Below are positions 1-12,800 of a stretch of DNA of 64,000 nt, one piece after another. This DNA is from Archilochus colubris (lineage: Eukaryota; Chordata; Aves; Apodiformes; Trochilidae), in the NCBI GenBank assembly GCA_023079485.1, contig CM041084.1:61661709-61725708 (forward strand), given 5' to 3'. A program made the translations under genes and the position numbers. Every line of letters begins with the position of its first letter. Within the stretch, counting starts at the first letter, position 1. The notes under the pieces are model-generated. The model ran no database searches and was not told the DNA's origin. It saw only the letters and a program-made list of their open reading frames with translations.

Positions 1-841
1 TGGACAGGACAATGGGAATCTCTAAAATGATAACACAGAGAAGGTCAAGCACTTCATCTGTGCCCATTGAAGACAACGCTGATTTTTCTCCTGACTGTAG
101 TAAGAACTGATAGCACATCCTTTGAATATATTATGTCTGCCTGAGCCAGGATTGTTCTTGCCATGACCTATGTCATCCATAATGCATGTGTTCTATGTGC
201 TACATAGAAACATGTAAGTCAAATGCATGTGTTGAAGGTGGAGGAGGAGGAGAAGGGAAAGGAGGTAACAAGTCCACTGAGGAGTGCATATCATGCTAGG
301 AATCTGCATGAGCTGTTTGTGGCTGTGTATGGAGAACCTGCATAGAAAATGCTGCAGGTCTGATCTCAGCTCTCTTGGAATCATGAGAATACTTTGCAGG
401 CTTAGGTGGGAGTCATTCTGCATCATCTCCTTTGCCCTTGCAGTGGTGAGCAGCAGCCAGACCAGCTATTCAACCTGGAACTCATTTGTCCTCTCATTTT
501 AAAAGTGTAAACAGAGCAGAAAAGTAATGTGAAACTTCTCGAAATCAGTGGCTACTCTGCTTGCTCATGGTAAAATCTGCTTTGTCTTGACATCACTAAA
601 AAAATTAGGTCTTTTATTACTCTATCCCATAGCAAAGAAAGGATCATATAATGTCTCATCTCAAGGATTTCATTTCAGATTTGTGCTCTGCTTCTAGTCT
701 CCTACGTTTGCAACAGGAAGGAACACAGAAAATTGGCAGTGATTTAACTCTTGTGCTGTGACCATATCCCACGTGGTCATTTGATTTCTGCCTTCCCTCG
801 CTTACAATTTTTTGACGTAACTTCTGCGGTCCTTAAAACAG
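1..841 (+). other. KIF13A intron, 3' part
   Basis: No exon was recognised on either strand. The stretch ends with a pyrimidine-containing tract and ttaaaacag, the acceptor for the exon at 842. Open frames at 193-502 are short and resemble no protein I know. Confidence 0.6.
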
Positions 842-3800
842 ATAAGGAAGCTGATCGGCAAAAGAGGTGATCCCTTTTACGAAGCGCAGGAGAATCACAA
901 CCTGATCGGGGTCGCCAACGTGTTCCTGGAGTGCCTTTTCTACGACGTGAAGCTGGAATACGCTGTGCCCATCATCAGTCAGCAGGGGGAGGTAACACCA
1001 AATCCTGCCCTACTCTGCTCTTCTGTCCCCTCGCACCTCCGGGGCTGGCAGGGCTCTCAGCTGGCACGATTAATCTGTACCAATTTTTAATTTTTTAGCG
1101 AGCTAATGAAGCTTAACAAGCTACTGAAAGAACAGAATAAGATTCCTAGTGCCAACATAGATAACTGAGCAAAACCCAGTATGTTAAGCTTCTGAGGTAG
1201 TCATATGCCTTTTCTGTTGTGTGCAAATTCAAAAGGTCAGTAGTTCTGCATATAAAACTATTATTATTATTAATCATCATCATAGAATCATAGAATTGGC
1301 TGGGTTGGAAGGGACCTCAGAGATCATTGAGTCCAACCCTTGAACCACCGTTGCGGTTGCTAGACCATGGCACTGAGTGCCACATCCAGTCTCTTTTGAA
1401 ATATCTCCAGGGATGGAGAATCCACCACTTCAGTGGGCAGCCCATTCCAATGCCCGATCACTCTCTCCATAAAGAAATTCTTTCTAATATCTAACCTAAA
1501 CTTCCCCTAGCACAACTTAAGGCCATGCCCTCTTGTCTTGTTGAAAGTCATCTGGGAAAAGAGACCAACCCCCACCTGGCTACACCCTCCTTTCAGGGAG
1601 TTGTAGAGAGCGATGAGGTCTCCCCTGAGCCTCCTCTTCTCCAGGCTGAACAGCCCCAGCTCCCCCAGCCTCTCCTCATAGGGTCTGTGCTTGAGTCCCT
1701 TCACCAGCCTGGTTGCCCTCCTTTGGACCTGTTCCAGGACCTCGATATCCTTCCTGAACTGAGGGGCCCAGAACTGGACACAGTACTCGAGGTGTCCATC
1801 ATCCATCCTCCTCTTTTTTGGCACTGTTGGTCTTCATTTAGTGGTTTGAGAGCGGTCCAGTTCTGTTTCTGCACACCTCCCATTGGGTATTTCCCATCTT
1901 CATGTCTTTAAGCCACCTGTGCAGTTTCTTAGTGTTTGTCTTCTCCTAGGTTGCAGGAAGGTTGCATGTTGAAGTCATGCGAGTCACTGGGTCTGTCCCA
2001 GAACGTGTAGTGGAAGGAGATGATTCATCTGAGAACTCCAGTGAGAGTGGGAGTCTGGAAGTCATGGATAACAATGGAGAAATTATTCACAGAGCAAAAA
2101 AGCTCTCCTGCAGGGTAAGTGGGAACACAAGAGGTTAACAGTTTCGGGCCTTTGTAGCTGTGTAGTCTGTTCTGTTGTAAAGTACTAAGCTGCGTAGGGT
2201 ATTGTTTGCTTGAAATTCTCTAGAGAGACTTCTCTTGTTCCAGTTGAGTGTAGGTCAGTCCAGCTTGCTGTGGTTGCCAGTGGCTGTATTAGTTCACATC
2301 AGTTTCTAGTATTTGAGATCTATATCATAAATTCTGACATTACAGGGACCGACCTTGTCAGTCACAGAAGAGGAAACAGTTTTGATATGTAACCATCTTC
2401 TATGGTTTGTGTGCTTATCTAATAAGGTATCTGTGGGTGGTGTCAAGATTTCATTTCTTCTGTGACAAGTTGCTTCATTCTCTGCTTGAGCTTATCAGCT
2501 TCCTCCAAGAAATTGTGCATAGGTGGGCTAGTTTGAGGCATGTAACTGCTTTCCTTGCATCTGGATTCCTGTACATGCAAAATATAGGTTTACTAAATAG
2601 GAACATCCCTAGAAAGCAATTGGAGGTGTCCTTTAAATGTTCTTCACTGTTTGTACTTTTGTATTAAATATTTAGTTTTTGAACAATTTACAATTGGAGA
2701 AGAAACAGTCATACTTATGAGATCATCTGTTTTGTCTCAGGTAAAAATAAAAGAAGCAACTGGACTGCCACCTAACCTCTCCAACTTTGTCTTTTGTCAA
2801 TATACATTTTGGGATCAATGTGAGTCAACAGTAGCAGCACCAGTGGTAGATCCAGATGTGCCTTCACCTCAGAGCAAGGATGCTCATTTTACGGTGACCT
2901 TCTCTCATTGTAAGGTAACTTTTTTTTATGAAATAATGTTACTGGGAGGATGGAATGTTTGAGATAAGCTATTTAGAATTTGGGCCATGTTTTGCTGGGT
3001 TAAGAAGGAAGAAATCAAGTCATATAACTAATGACTTTTGACTATACTTAAAAGAATGCCATAAGATTTCACTTCATCACCTCTTAAAAAATGCAGCAAA
3101 ATTAAAAACTCTTTTAATTAGTGGTCTTTTAAGTCCAGGTGTCATCTGTAATACATAGGGGAAACTATAGTTTATATTATGACATCTTATTATTTTCTTG
3201 CTTAGTAAGCTCAGTAGCTTAAAAAAGACGAGTGGAGCTGTGACAGTTTTTATTTATGAAAAATTTCAAGGCATAGAATGTGGTATGCAGAAGCAGGAAT
3301 TGATGAGATTATATGTTTCACAAATTTCTTGACCAGAACCGAACTTTATGATACAAACTGTATGGTTTTAACATTTAGGTAGTTAGGTTTTTTGGTGTGT
3401 ACTTACAGATTAGTTGAGGCAATACATTTATTTCACTGGTTTGGATGTGATTTGTTTGTTCTCATTTCTAGGACTATGTGGTGAATGTCACAGAGGAATT
3501 TTTAGAGTTCATTTCAGAAGGAGCTCTTGCTATTGAAGTGTGGGGTCACAGGTGCACTGGCAATGGCAGCTCTGTCTGGGAAGTTGATTCTCTTCATGCT
3601 AAAACTAGGACACTCAGAGACAGGTACAAATGAATCAAGCATGAATCCTTCCATCAGCTTTCCAAAGGCTTTCTAATACTTGTGGCTAACAAAATATATT
3701 TTGGTGAGGCAATGATTAATTCTTGCGGGGGTGTCTTTTTAGGTGGAATGAAGTAACTAGAAGAATAGAAATGTGGATTTCCATACAAGAATTGAATGAG

Positions 3801-6800
3801 ATGGGAGAATATACTGCAGTTGATCTCCATCAGGCAAAAGATGTAAACACAGGAGGGATTTTCCAGCTTAGGCAGGTATATATCTTTTCCCTGTCCTCTT
3901 ACTCATGCTTAAATTGATTCTTAATTTTATTCTTAGTTTCTCTTTGTTTTTCTCTCTTCCTTCTATCTCTGAATTACCTGTTCAGGGTCATTCTCGCAGA
4001 GTTCAGGTGACAGTGAAACCCGTACAACATTCTGGAACGTTGCCTCTCATGGTAGAAGCAATTCTTTCAGTCTCTATAGGTGGTGTGACTGCCAGATCAA
4101 CCAAACTGCAAAGGGGCTTGGACAGCTACCAGGTAAGACAAGTGACTTTTTCATGTCTTGGTTTATTTTTTTGTTTCTGCTCTTCTAGAGCCAGCCCAAT
4201 GCAATTCATTAAGGGACCTTAGCACACTGATGCATGATACACACTTTTTACAGTTTTACGTGTGTTTGAGGCTAATATGAATAATGAGAGCATATGGTGC
4301 TAAATCTGGTTCTTTTTTTCTCGTAGCTCAGTGTATAAGCAATACGTAGCCAAGTAGGGTATTTGAGTATACACAAAACAGCAGCAATACAGAAATGGTT
4401 TTTACTTTTTCATATGGAGGTGATTAATAGAAGATTCCTAACTCCATTATTTTCCATCCCTTACAAGGATGGTGAAAGTTGAGGAGGAAAAGGCAGGAGA
4501 AAAAGAGATAACAAATAGAGAAAATGTCTTATAGTGCAAACACTATCTTTTCACTGTCTTTGTTACTTGATTAAAATCAGAAATAGCCTGCATGTGAAAG
4601 GGCTATTTCATTTAGGAACAGAAGTTCTTAAGAAGTTTAAATGGCTTCAAACTGATACTGGACAAAATAATTTTGGAAATAAAGCATGAATTTTAACAGC
4701 AATGGCAAAGAACAAGTGGGCCACCCAGGGAAGCGAGGTGCCTTTTGTTGGAAGAGTTGCATTCAGAACCTCAAATAGCCTTAAATACAGATGAAACTGT
4801 GAAACAGGGAGATTTGTCATATGCTTGCTCATTCCTTCTTCTGGAAATGTATTCTAAAATTGTAATTAAAAATAAATATATTTACTAATAATAAATAAGG
4901 TGCTGTAGTTTGTAATGGAAAAAAATAATCTATTTGGTTATTTGAATGTTGTGGTTTTTTAACATTTTATAAGTTTTCTTGTGGCAGAAATGTTTGTATT
5001 AATGTTTTGGGCTATTTCTGTGAGTTTCTATTGAGAAATGCATGTTCTTTTTGTGTTTTACAAAATTTATTTTCTCCTACCAGAAGGAGGAGGATGATGG
5101 TGGTGATATGGATAGTTACCAGGTATTGCTGCTGTTGCTGTCAATCCTCTGGCATGGGGCACAGCTAATGCTAATAGCCAGCAACTTTCAAATGAACAAG
5201 TGTACTGGAGCAAGCAAAAGCAGCTTTGAAATATGTATGCTGTGCATTTAAGAGGCTACCTGGGCTATAAAACACTGCTATTTCACTTTACCTTGTGACT
5301 TTTATACTCTTGCAGTGTGCTCTCTTCTCTAGTAACTCAGCAGTCAGCTCTCCTAACTGGCTACGTGAATTACTGTGTGAATAAAAGCCTTAAAATTTTA
5401 ATTTCAGTGAAAACAGTGAACATCATAAGGAAAAGAGCAACCACCTGCAGCTGCAGGCATCATTCCTAATCAAATTTTACATCATAGGGGTTTTTGTTTA
5501 TTTTCTAAGGAAAGAATTATAACCAGTTTAGATGTGAAGTTTCCTGAAATGCTAGTGGGAGAGAGAGGAAAGGATGCAAGTGTAGAGAGTACTGAAGCTT
5601 CAGTGAAGCAATTTTTTTTCATCTACACAAATCTAAAACCTTGAGCCTGGCTTTTTGTGTGATAAGTCAGTGTAGGACAGTTTTGGAAACCATAACAGAA
5701 GAATCATGGAAAAGGCGATGAAGGACAAAAGAGGAAATGCCTCAAAGAGTAAACCACATTATAGATCTCTCCATGGAAGTCTTCATTTCTGATAGGCAGA
5801 TTTACAGAAGTAAAACCAGTTAGGTGAGAATGCTGACATCCCCTAAGATATAATGTATTAGGTTTTACAGGAATCTCAATGATAGCAGATAGGTACTAAC
5901 TTCTTGCGGGCTGTTTATGCGCTTCCTGACTTATCACAGAGAAGAATGAACCAGATCTTCTGTGATACCACAAAGCATGATTGCATGATGGGTTTTGTTT
6001 GCATGAGAAATCTTCTAATTGCACTGACAGCAGCTGCTAGCAATTGAATTTTGTGCAAGTCTGAGGGCGTACTGACCTGTCTAATCTTCAGGACAACTTC
6101 TGACCGACTGATGATAGCTGTTTTTCCTAGTCCATATGCTGTTAAAAAGTTTGATTGCCACTTCTGTGAGTAATTAGCCTATGGTGTAAAATTGTGTTCA
6201 GCAACTGAGGCGGTCACATTTTCTTTTCCTCCTGTTGGACTTTGAGACAAATAAAACAAATAGACTTCCGATCTTGGGTGATGAGGTACTTAATCAGAGT
6301 GCATGTCATTTGGGGAAAAAAGTTTTCTGCATTGTGCAAGCTGTTTAACATAAATTCCGATGAAATTACCACAAAATTATCTGCCTTTTAATCTTAACCA
6401 TGTAGCCTAATAACTGATTTTCCTTTTTTCTGTTTTAGGAAGAAGATTTAAACTGTGTACGAGAAAGGTGGTCTGATGCCTTGATAAAACGCAGAGAATA
6501 CTTGGATGAGCAGATTCAAAAGATTAGCAATAAACAAGGTTTGAAGCTTAAAGTCCCTGTCATAAGTACTTGATTCCCTCTACCACAAAAAAAAAAAAAA
6601 AAAGTCTCATTTATAATCTTCTACTGCAGAAAAATCTGAGGATGATATAGAGCGAGAAGCCCGGCTGGTTGAGCAGTGGGTAGGGCTGACAGAAGAGAGG
6701 AACGCGGTGTTTGTTCCAGCACCAGGTAGTGGAATTCCTGGTGCCCCCGCAGACTGGTATGTGCAGAAAAAACATTGGAGTGGTTATTTTTCTACATGAA

Positions 6801-9800
6801 CATTACAGACTATGAGGTAAAAATTAATCTGAGGATGATTTAGAGCTTTCTGTGTTTACCCGTAATGCTACCAATTGCACTCAGCTGGCAGAAGGCTAGG
6901 TCAGGTGAAAAGCTTGCTTAGCTAATATTACAAAAAGTAGTTTTGTGATAGCTTTCAAGGTCTGAAAATCACCTTTGAATTTAATATAGTATTTTATTTT
7001 TCACTTTTTCAGGGTTCTTAGAGTTACCCTGTAGTTTGACCCCTTTGAAAAAGAGTGGTTCAAAAATGAACGGTAGAATACATGGTATTTTCACTGATAA
7101 GGAGTGGAGAGGGAAGATGCTTTTTAAAATGTGTTCTTTTTTCTTGTTTTATTTCATTTAATTTCCTTTTAAGTAAGATCACTGGAACTGAAAAATATGG
7201 AATGTAGCATGTTAGATATGGGCAAGTCTGGACAAGAAATACAGCCCTAATAAAGCGTACACTGATGTCTCTGATAATGTCTCATATTTATCTTCTTCAC
7301 TGGGTGAATGATATAGTGATACCCTCTGCCATTTCTGGGTTTTTTTTCCTTTATTCACTTGAAGTGTGCTGTGGTTATGCAATGAAAACCGTATTTGTTG
7401 ATATGTAGATTGTGCCTTGCCAGCACTTACATATCTAGTTGTTTGCAAGACTGCTAACCTTTATATGTGAGGTGACTACAACCAGTTAACTTTGTAAGAA
7501 ACAGACCAGCGTGTTTAAAACATGTCAAACTTGCATCAACTGAAATGTACTGTGTGGTGTAATGTAAGTTTTGGTAAAGCATTATACTTAGCTACATGTG
7601 TAGATAAGCAAACCATTGTCTGTGCAACACAGGCATTCAGATTAGCCATCAAAAATCAAAAGTTTAGTCAATGGTTACAGCTAATATGAATCTTGCATGG
7701 AGATCTGTTTGCCCAAGTGATTGCCTTCCTTGTTGACAGAAGTTTGTTTCATTTCAGGATTCCACCTCCAGGAATGGAAACACATATACCTGTTCTCTTC
7801 CTTGATTTGAATGGTATGTTACAGTGGCTGATTGAGAGTCCTGGAGTAGGAGAAATTAGTTTGGATCAATAAACTGATCAGTGGAAGAATGAATCTGAAA
7901 TGTGTGAGAAATGAAAATGTGTGACAGTGGCACTGTGGCACCCAGGCCTTGTCACATTAGCACTTCAGTGGACTACCAGAGATGTTTATGTAGGCAACAC
8001 ATTAATACCTGCTTTAGAAGCTGTGCTTGGAAGACAGTATACACAATTTCCTTTATGCTCACAAGGAATGTTTTTATTTCTTTTTTCATTACTAGCAAAG
8101 ATTATTTGCTAATATAACAGAAGATCAAAGAAGATATTTTAAAAACTTGCACAACTTTTTTTTTTCTTTAGCTAAAAGCATATTATAGCCAGAACTGCTT
8201 TTCTAAATTTGAAGATTGTCTGAAATATCAAAAGTGATTTAACTAAAATAAGCTGGTTAGGCTGACAGATGGATAAATCAGTAATCTTCTGGCTGGGAAA
8301 GTTAATGTCGTGAATACCTAAGAATAGTTTTGAATTCTGTTTAGATTATGTGAAAATATGTTCAGGCTGAATCTTAGTCTGGTTTTACTTCACTTCTTTT
8401 GTATACTGAAATTGTCTTGGAAATACTGCATAGTAATAAGATTAATTAGGATTTAATGTATTATGAAATATTAGTAGGACTTTATTACAACTTTGTATTA
8501 CAGTTTTGCCTCTATTAATATCCTTTGGTATAAAACTCTTCATTCTTTGCACATTTGTTTCATTAGCTGATGACCTCAGTGCCAATGAACAACTTATAGG
8601 TCCCCATGCATCAGGAGTTAACTCAATCCTACCAAAGGAGCATGGGAGTCCATTCTTTTATCTGCCGATCATAAAACACAGTGATGATGAGGTAAATTGT
8701 TAGCAAGCCTCCTTCTTGACAACTGCAGCTTATGTTAACACTTTATTCCTATGTTTTATTTTCTACTTGTATGTATTTTACCAATATTTTTATTGTATCT
8801 TATCTTAGAAGTGCCTTCTATATCCAGTGCTGCCTTGATTTTCTGGCCTGTTTGTTTCAAATTTAAGAGGGTAATGACTTATTAGCTCTTCTGCCTTGAT
8901 TCAGAGGTCTGAATCTCTTACCTCTTCTTGGTAGAATAGTAATTCAGCTTCCTGAGTCAAAATCCCTTCTTTCCTCACTCCATATTCCTCAGGCAGGCTC
9001 TTCATTATTCAGAGATAACTACTTCATTTATTGTGCACACTAGGCAAAGAGAAATTTTTTCCTTTTTTGTACACAATCCTTTTTTTTAATGCAAAGTTTG
9101 GGATTCTTCCATCTTCTGAGCCAACTCAAGGCATTGCTTAAGCGGCCATTTCCAGAATAAACAGGATGCCAAAATTGGGGAGGAGGCAGGGGGAAGGTAA
9201 AAAATGTTCTGCGGGATGGGAGCGTGTGTTCTGTGTAGACCTTTACAATCTAGTCCAGTGCAGATTGAAGATTTGCCATGAAATTTGGTAAGCTTCTTAC
9301 ATAGCTGGAACAGATTTGTGTTCCTTCCCACAGTCTTCCTTCTGCTTTCCTCTCTTCCTCCTTGTGAAGACCTTCTTCTGAAGCAGCATTTGCACGATGC
9401 AGGGATTGCGCTCACGATTCTGTGTCCCTATATATATATCTAAATGCCACTTTTATGCTCTTCTGGTAAATTTCTCACTGTAAAAAGGAGTTTGGACTCC
9501 ATGTTATTCAATTAAGTTTATTCTCCTTTCGTTAAAGAATCACTGCAAATTATACCTTTTATTAGCATAATTAAGTCTTTGATTTCTGTTTCCTTTCTCC
9601 ATTTCATTTGTCTGCATAGGTTTCAGCCACTGCTGCTTGGGACTCTTCTGTTCATGATTCCGTGCACCTGAACAGGGTAACTCCTCAAAATGAGAGGATT
9701 TACTTGATTGTGAAGACTACTGTGCAGCTCAGCCATCCTGCTGCAATGGAACTGGTGTTACGCAAAAGAATTGCAGCCAATATTTATAACAAGCAGGTAA

Positions 9801-12800
9801 GAAGTTAATTTTTTATTATTATTAATTTTGTTTGAGATACTTAATTTTGTAAATGTGCTTTCTTTGCTCTTTGCTTCATTTTCTCTAAGTCTGATCCCTT
9901 TAATCTTATGAATTAAGCAGTAAAGCTGTGTGCTTCTGCCATTGAACTGTCCCTTTTTAACCTGAATTAGTTCAGAGTGTGACAGGTATTTTTCTTTATC
10001 TTTGCTTTTTTCTCTATTAATTACAAAGTAGGCTTGTTTTCCACCACTACCCAGATGTATACATTCTCTACCCAGTACATGATGAACTTGGATAAGGGAT
10101 TTACTTTGGCCACAGGAGTGGATTCTCTTCCTCTTGCTTTGCTGCTTTATGGATTTAGACAATCTGATGCTCTGAATTGTTCCTCTCTGATTCCTGTATT
10201 ACTGAGGCATAGAGCAGGTTTCAGAATTGCTTCAGATTTTGCTCTGCAGCAGGGGGGGAGGACAAAAGATCTGTTGTACCACTGCACGACTTACTAAGCA
10301 GCTGAATTCCATACCTTTTTAAATTTTGTGAATCATCCTTTGCTGATTTCCTATGTTTAAATTACACTATTAGATGAAAGCTTACAGCTAGTGATATAGG
10401 GACTTGACAATGAAACATGATAAGCTTGTGATTGCAACAGTGAAAACTGATTGTTATTATAGTTATGGCTAGAAAGCAGAATTCTGCTTTGCTTTTCCAA
10501 AAAGGAATTTTCTACCTGTACAACAGGTGGCATACAAAATGAGAAATGTTTGTATTTGTACGTTTGAGACTTCTTGCTGCCTCGGTTTCCCAGTTACTGG
10601 TTACTACATGAGGATAGAGAACCAGTGCAAAATGAGAGGAAAATGTGCAAAATGAGAGGAAAATGTTACTGGTTGACTGTAGTAGGAGTGCATACTGGGC
10701 ACAGGGCTTTAAAGACTACTTAAAGGATCATTAATCCTAAAAAGGAGCTTGCAGGGCTGAAAAATGTGCTTTTGTGGTAAAAAAAAAATGTTTGCATTGC
10801 AACCTTTTTTTTTTTTTTTTAGAGTGTCATCAATAATCATTGTCAAAACAATAATTGAAAATTATTTTGTTTCTAGAGTTTTACTCAGAGCTTGAAAAGG
10901 AGAATATCCTTGAAAAATATATATTATGCCTGTGGAGTGACCTATGAAATAGTATCCAATATACCAAAGGTAAATTATACCATTTTTCTCTGGTAAATTC
11001 ACTGAAAGGAACAGCACGACCCACTGCAGTGGCTGATAGTGATTGGGAAGTAAATGTTGCCCTTTACTAAGAGAAGGTAGCTTGCCAAAGTGTGCATCCT
11101 GGAGTCCAGTCCTGAGATCAGGTTTTAGTTGAAAACTAGGGATTTTTTGTTTTCTCTTCTAATGTGTGTAAATGAGTTCTTGTAGTAGAGGTATTCCTGA
11201 AAACATTAGTATCTACAGAGGCAATACAGAGAGGCTTGTTTATGCCTGTGAAAACAGAATAGCTGGGAAAATAAGTTTGCAGGAATATAAATCCCTTTTT
11301 ATAGAAAAAGCCTGTGCAAATTTTAAATTACTATGGGATTGTTTTAAAATGTAAACATATTGATAAATGAAAAATTAATATAGTCTTGTCACCGTGTAAT
11401 GATCACATTTGTGATGTAGTACTTAAAATTTAAACTCTAGAGAAATCACACATAATATCTAAGATTTAGGAAGGAAGTTGCATGTACTTGCCTAGGAAGT
11501 TGTTATTTGTTAATCCTTAACATATGTGATTTCAGGTTACATATGCATTATTTCTAGAAGTGCACTTACAGCAAATGTGCTGTAGTTTGTAATTCAGCAT
11601 CATTTCCATCCTTATTGAAAAGCCCTGGATTAGGATTACTGATAAATTAAGAATTATCAATTCCAATTATTTTTTGCATCGAGATGGTTTAAGGAAGTGA
11701 ATTCATACATTAAAACAACAGGCTTTAATTTCTGAAATACTTCAATATGTTAACTTTTGTACATTTAGGCTACAGAAGAAATTGAAGATCGTGAGACCTT
11801 AGCGCTGATGGCTGCAAGGAGTGAGAATGAAGGAACCTCTGATGGTGAAACATACATTGAGAAATACACACGTGGTGTGCTGCAAGTGGAGAACATTCTG
11901 AGCCTTGAACGGCTAAGACAGGCAAGGAAAAGGCACTTCTTGCATCTTGTGATCTGGATTATTACTATTCAGTGCTTCAGGCTGGGGACAGAGTGGCTGA
12001 GAGCAGCCAGGCAGAAAGGGACCTGGAAGTCTGGATTGACAGGAAGCTGAACATGAGCCAGCAGTGTGCCCAGGTAGCCAAGAAGGCCAATGGCATCCTG
12101 GCATGTATCAGGAACAGTGTGGCCAGCAGGTCCAGGGAAGTGATTCTGCCCCTGTACTCAGCCCTGGTGAGGCCACACCTCGAGTACTGTGTCCAGTTCT
12201 GGGCCCCTCAGTTCAGGAAGGATATCGAGGTCCTGGAGCAGGTCCAAAGCAGGGCAACCAGGCTGGTGAAGGGACTCGAGCACAGACCCTATGAGGAGAG
12301 GCTGAGGGAGCTGGGGGTGTTCAGCCTGGAGAAGAGGAGGCTCAGGGGAGACCTCATCGCTCTCTACAACTCCCTGAAAGGAGGGGGTAGCCAGGTGTGG
12401 GTTGGGCTCTTTTGCCAGATGACTTTCAACAAGACAAGAGGGCATGGTCTTAAGTTGTGCCAGGGGAAGTTTAGGTTAGATATTAGAAAGAATTTCTTTA
12501 CAGAGAGAGTGATCAGGCATTGGAATGGGCTGCCCAGGGAAGTAGTGGATTCTCCATCCCTGGAGAAATTTAAAAAGAGACTGGATGTGGCACTCAGTGC
12601 CATAGTCTAGCAACTGCAGCAGTAGTGGATCAAGGGTTGGACTTGATGATCTCTGAGGTCCCTTCCAACCCAGCCAATTCTATGATTCTATGATTCTATG
12701 ATTCTATTCCAGTGTAGATGATTGATCTTTTAAAAATATTAAGTGTTGTTTGGTTTTTAGTTTGGGATTTTTAAAGAACATTGGACAGATAAATGTAAGA

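Noticed and set aside
11808..12610. Overlapping frames at 12 kb as independent genes
   Set aside because: They are a KIF13A exon running into its intron plus CR1 ORF2 in several frames.
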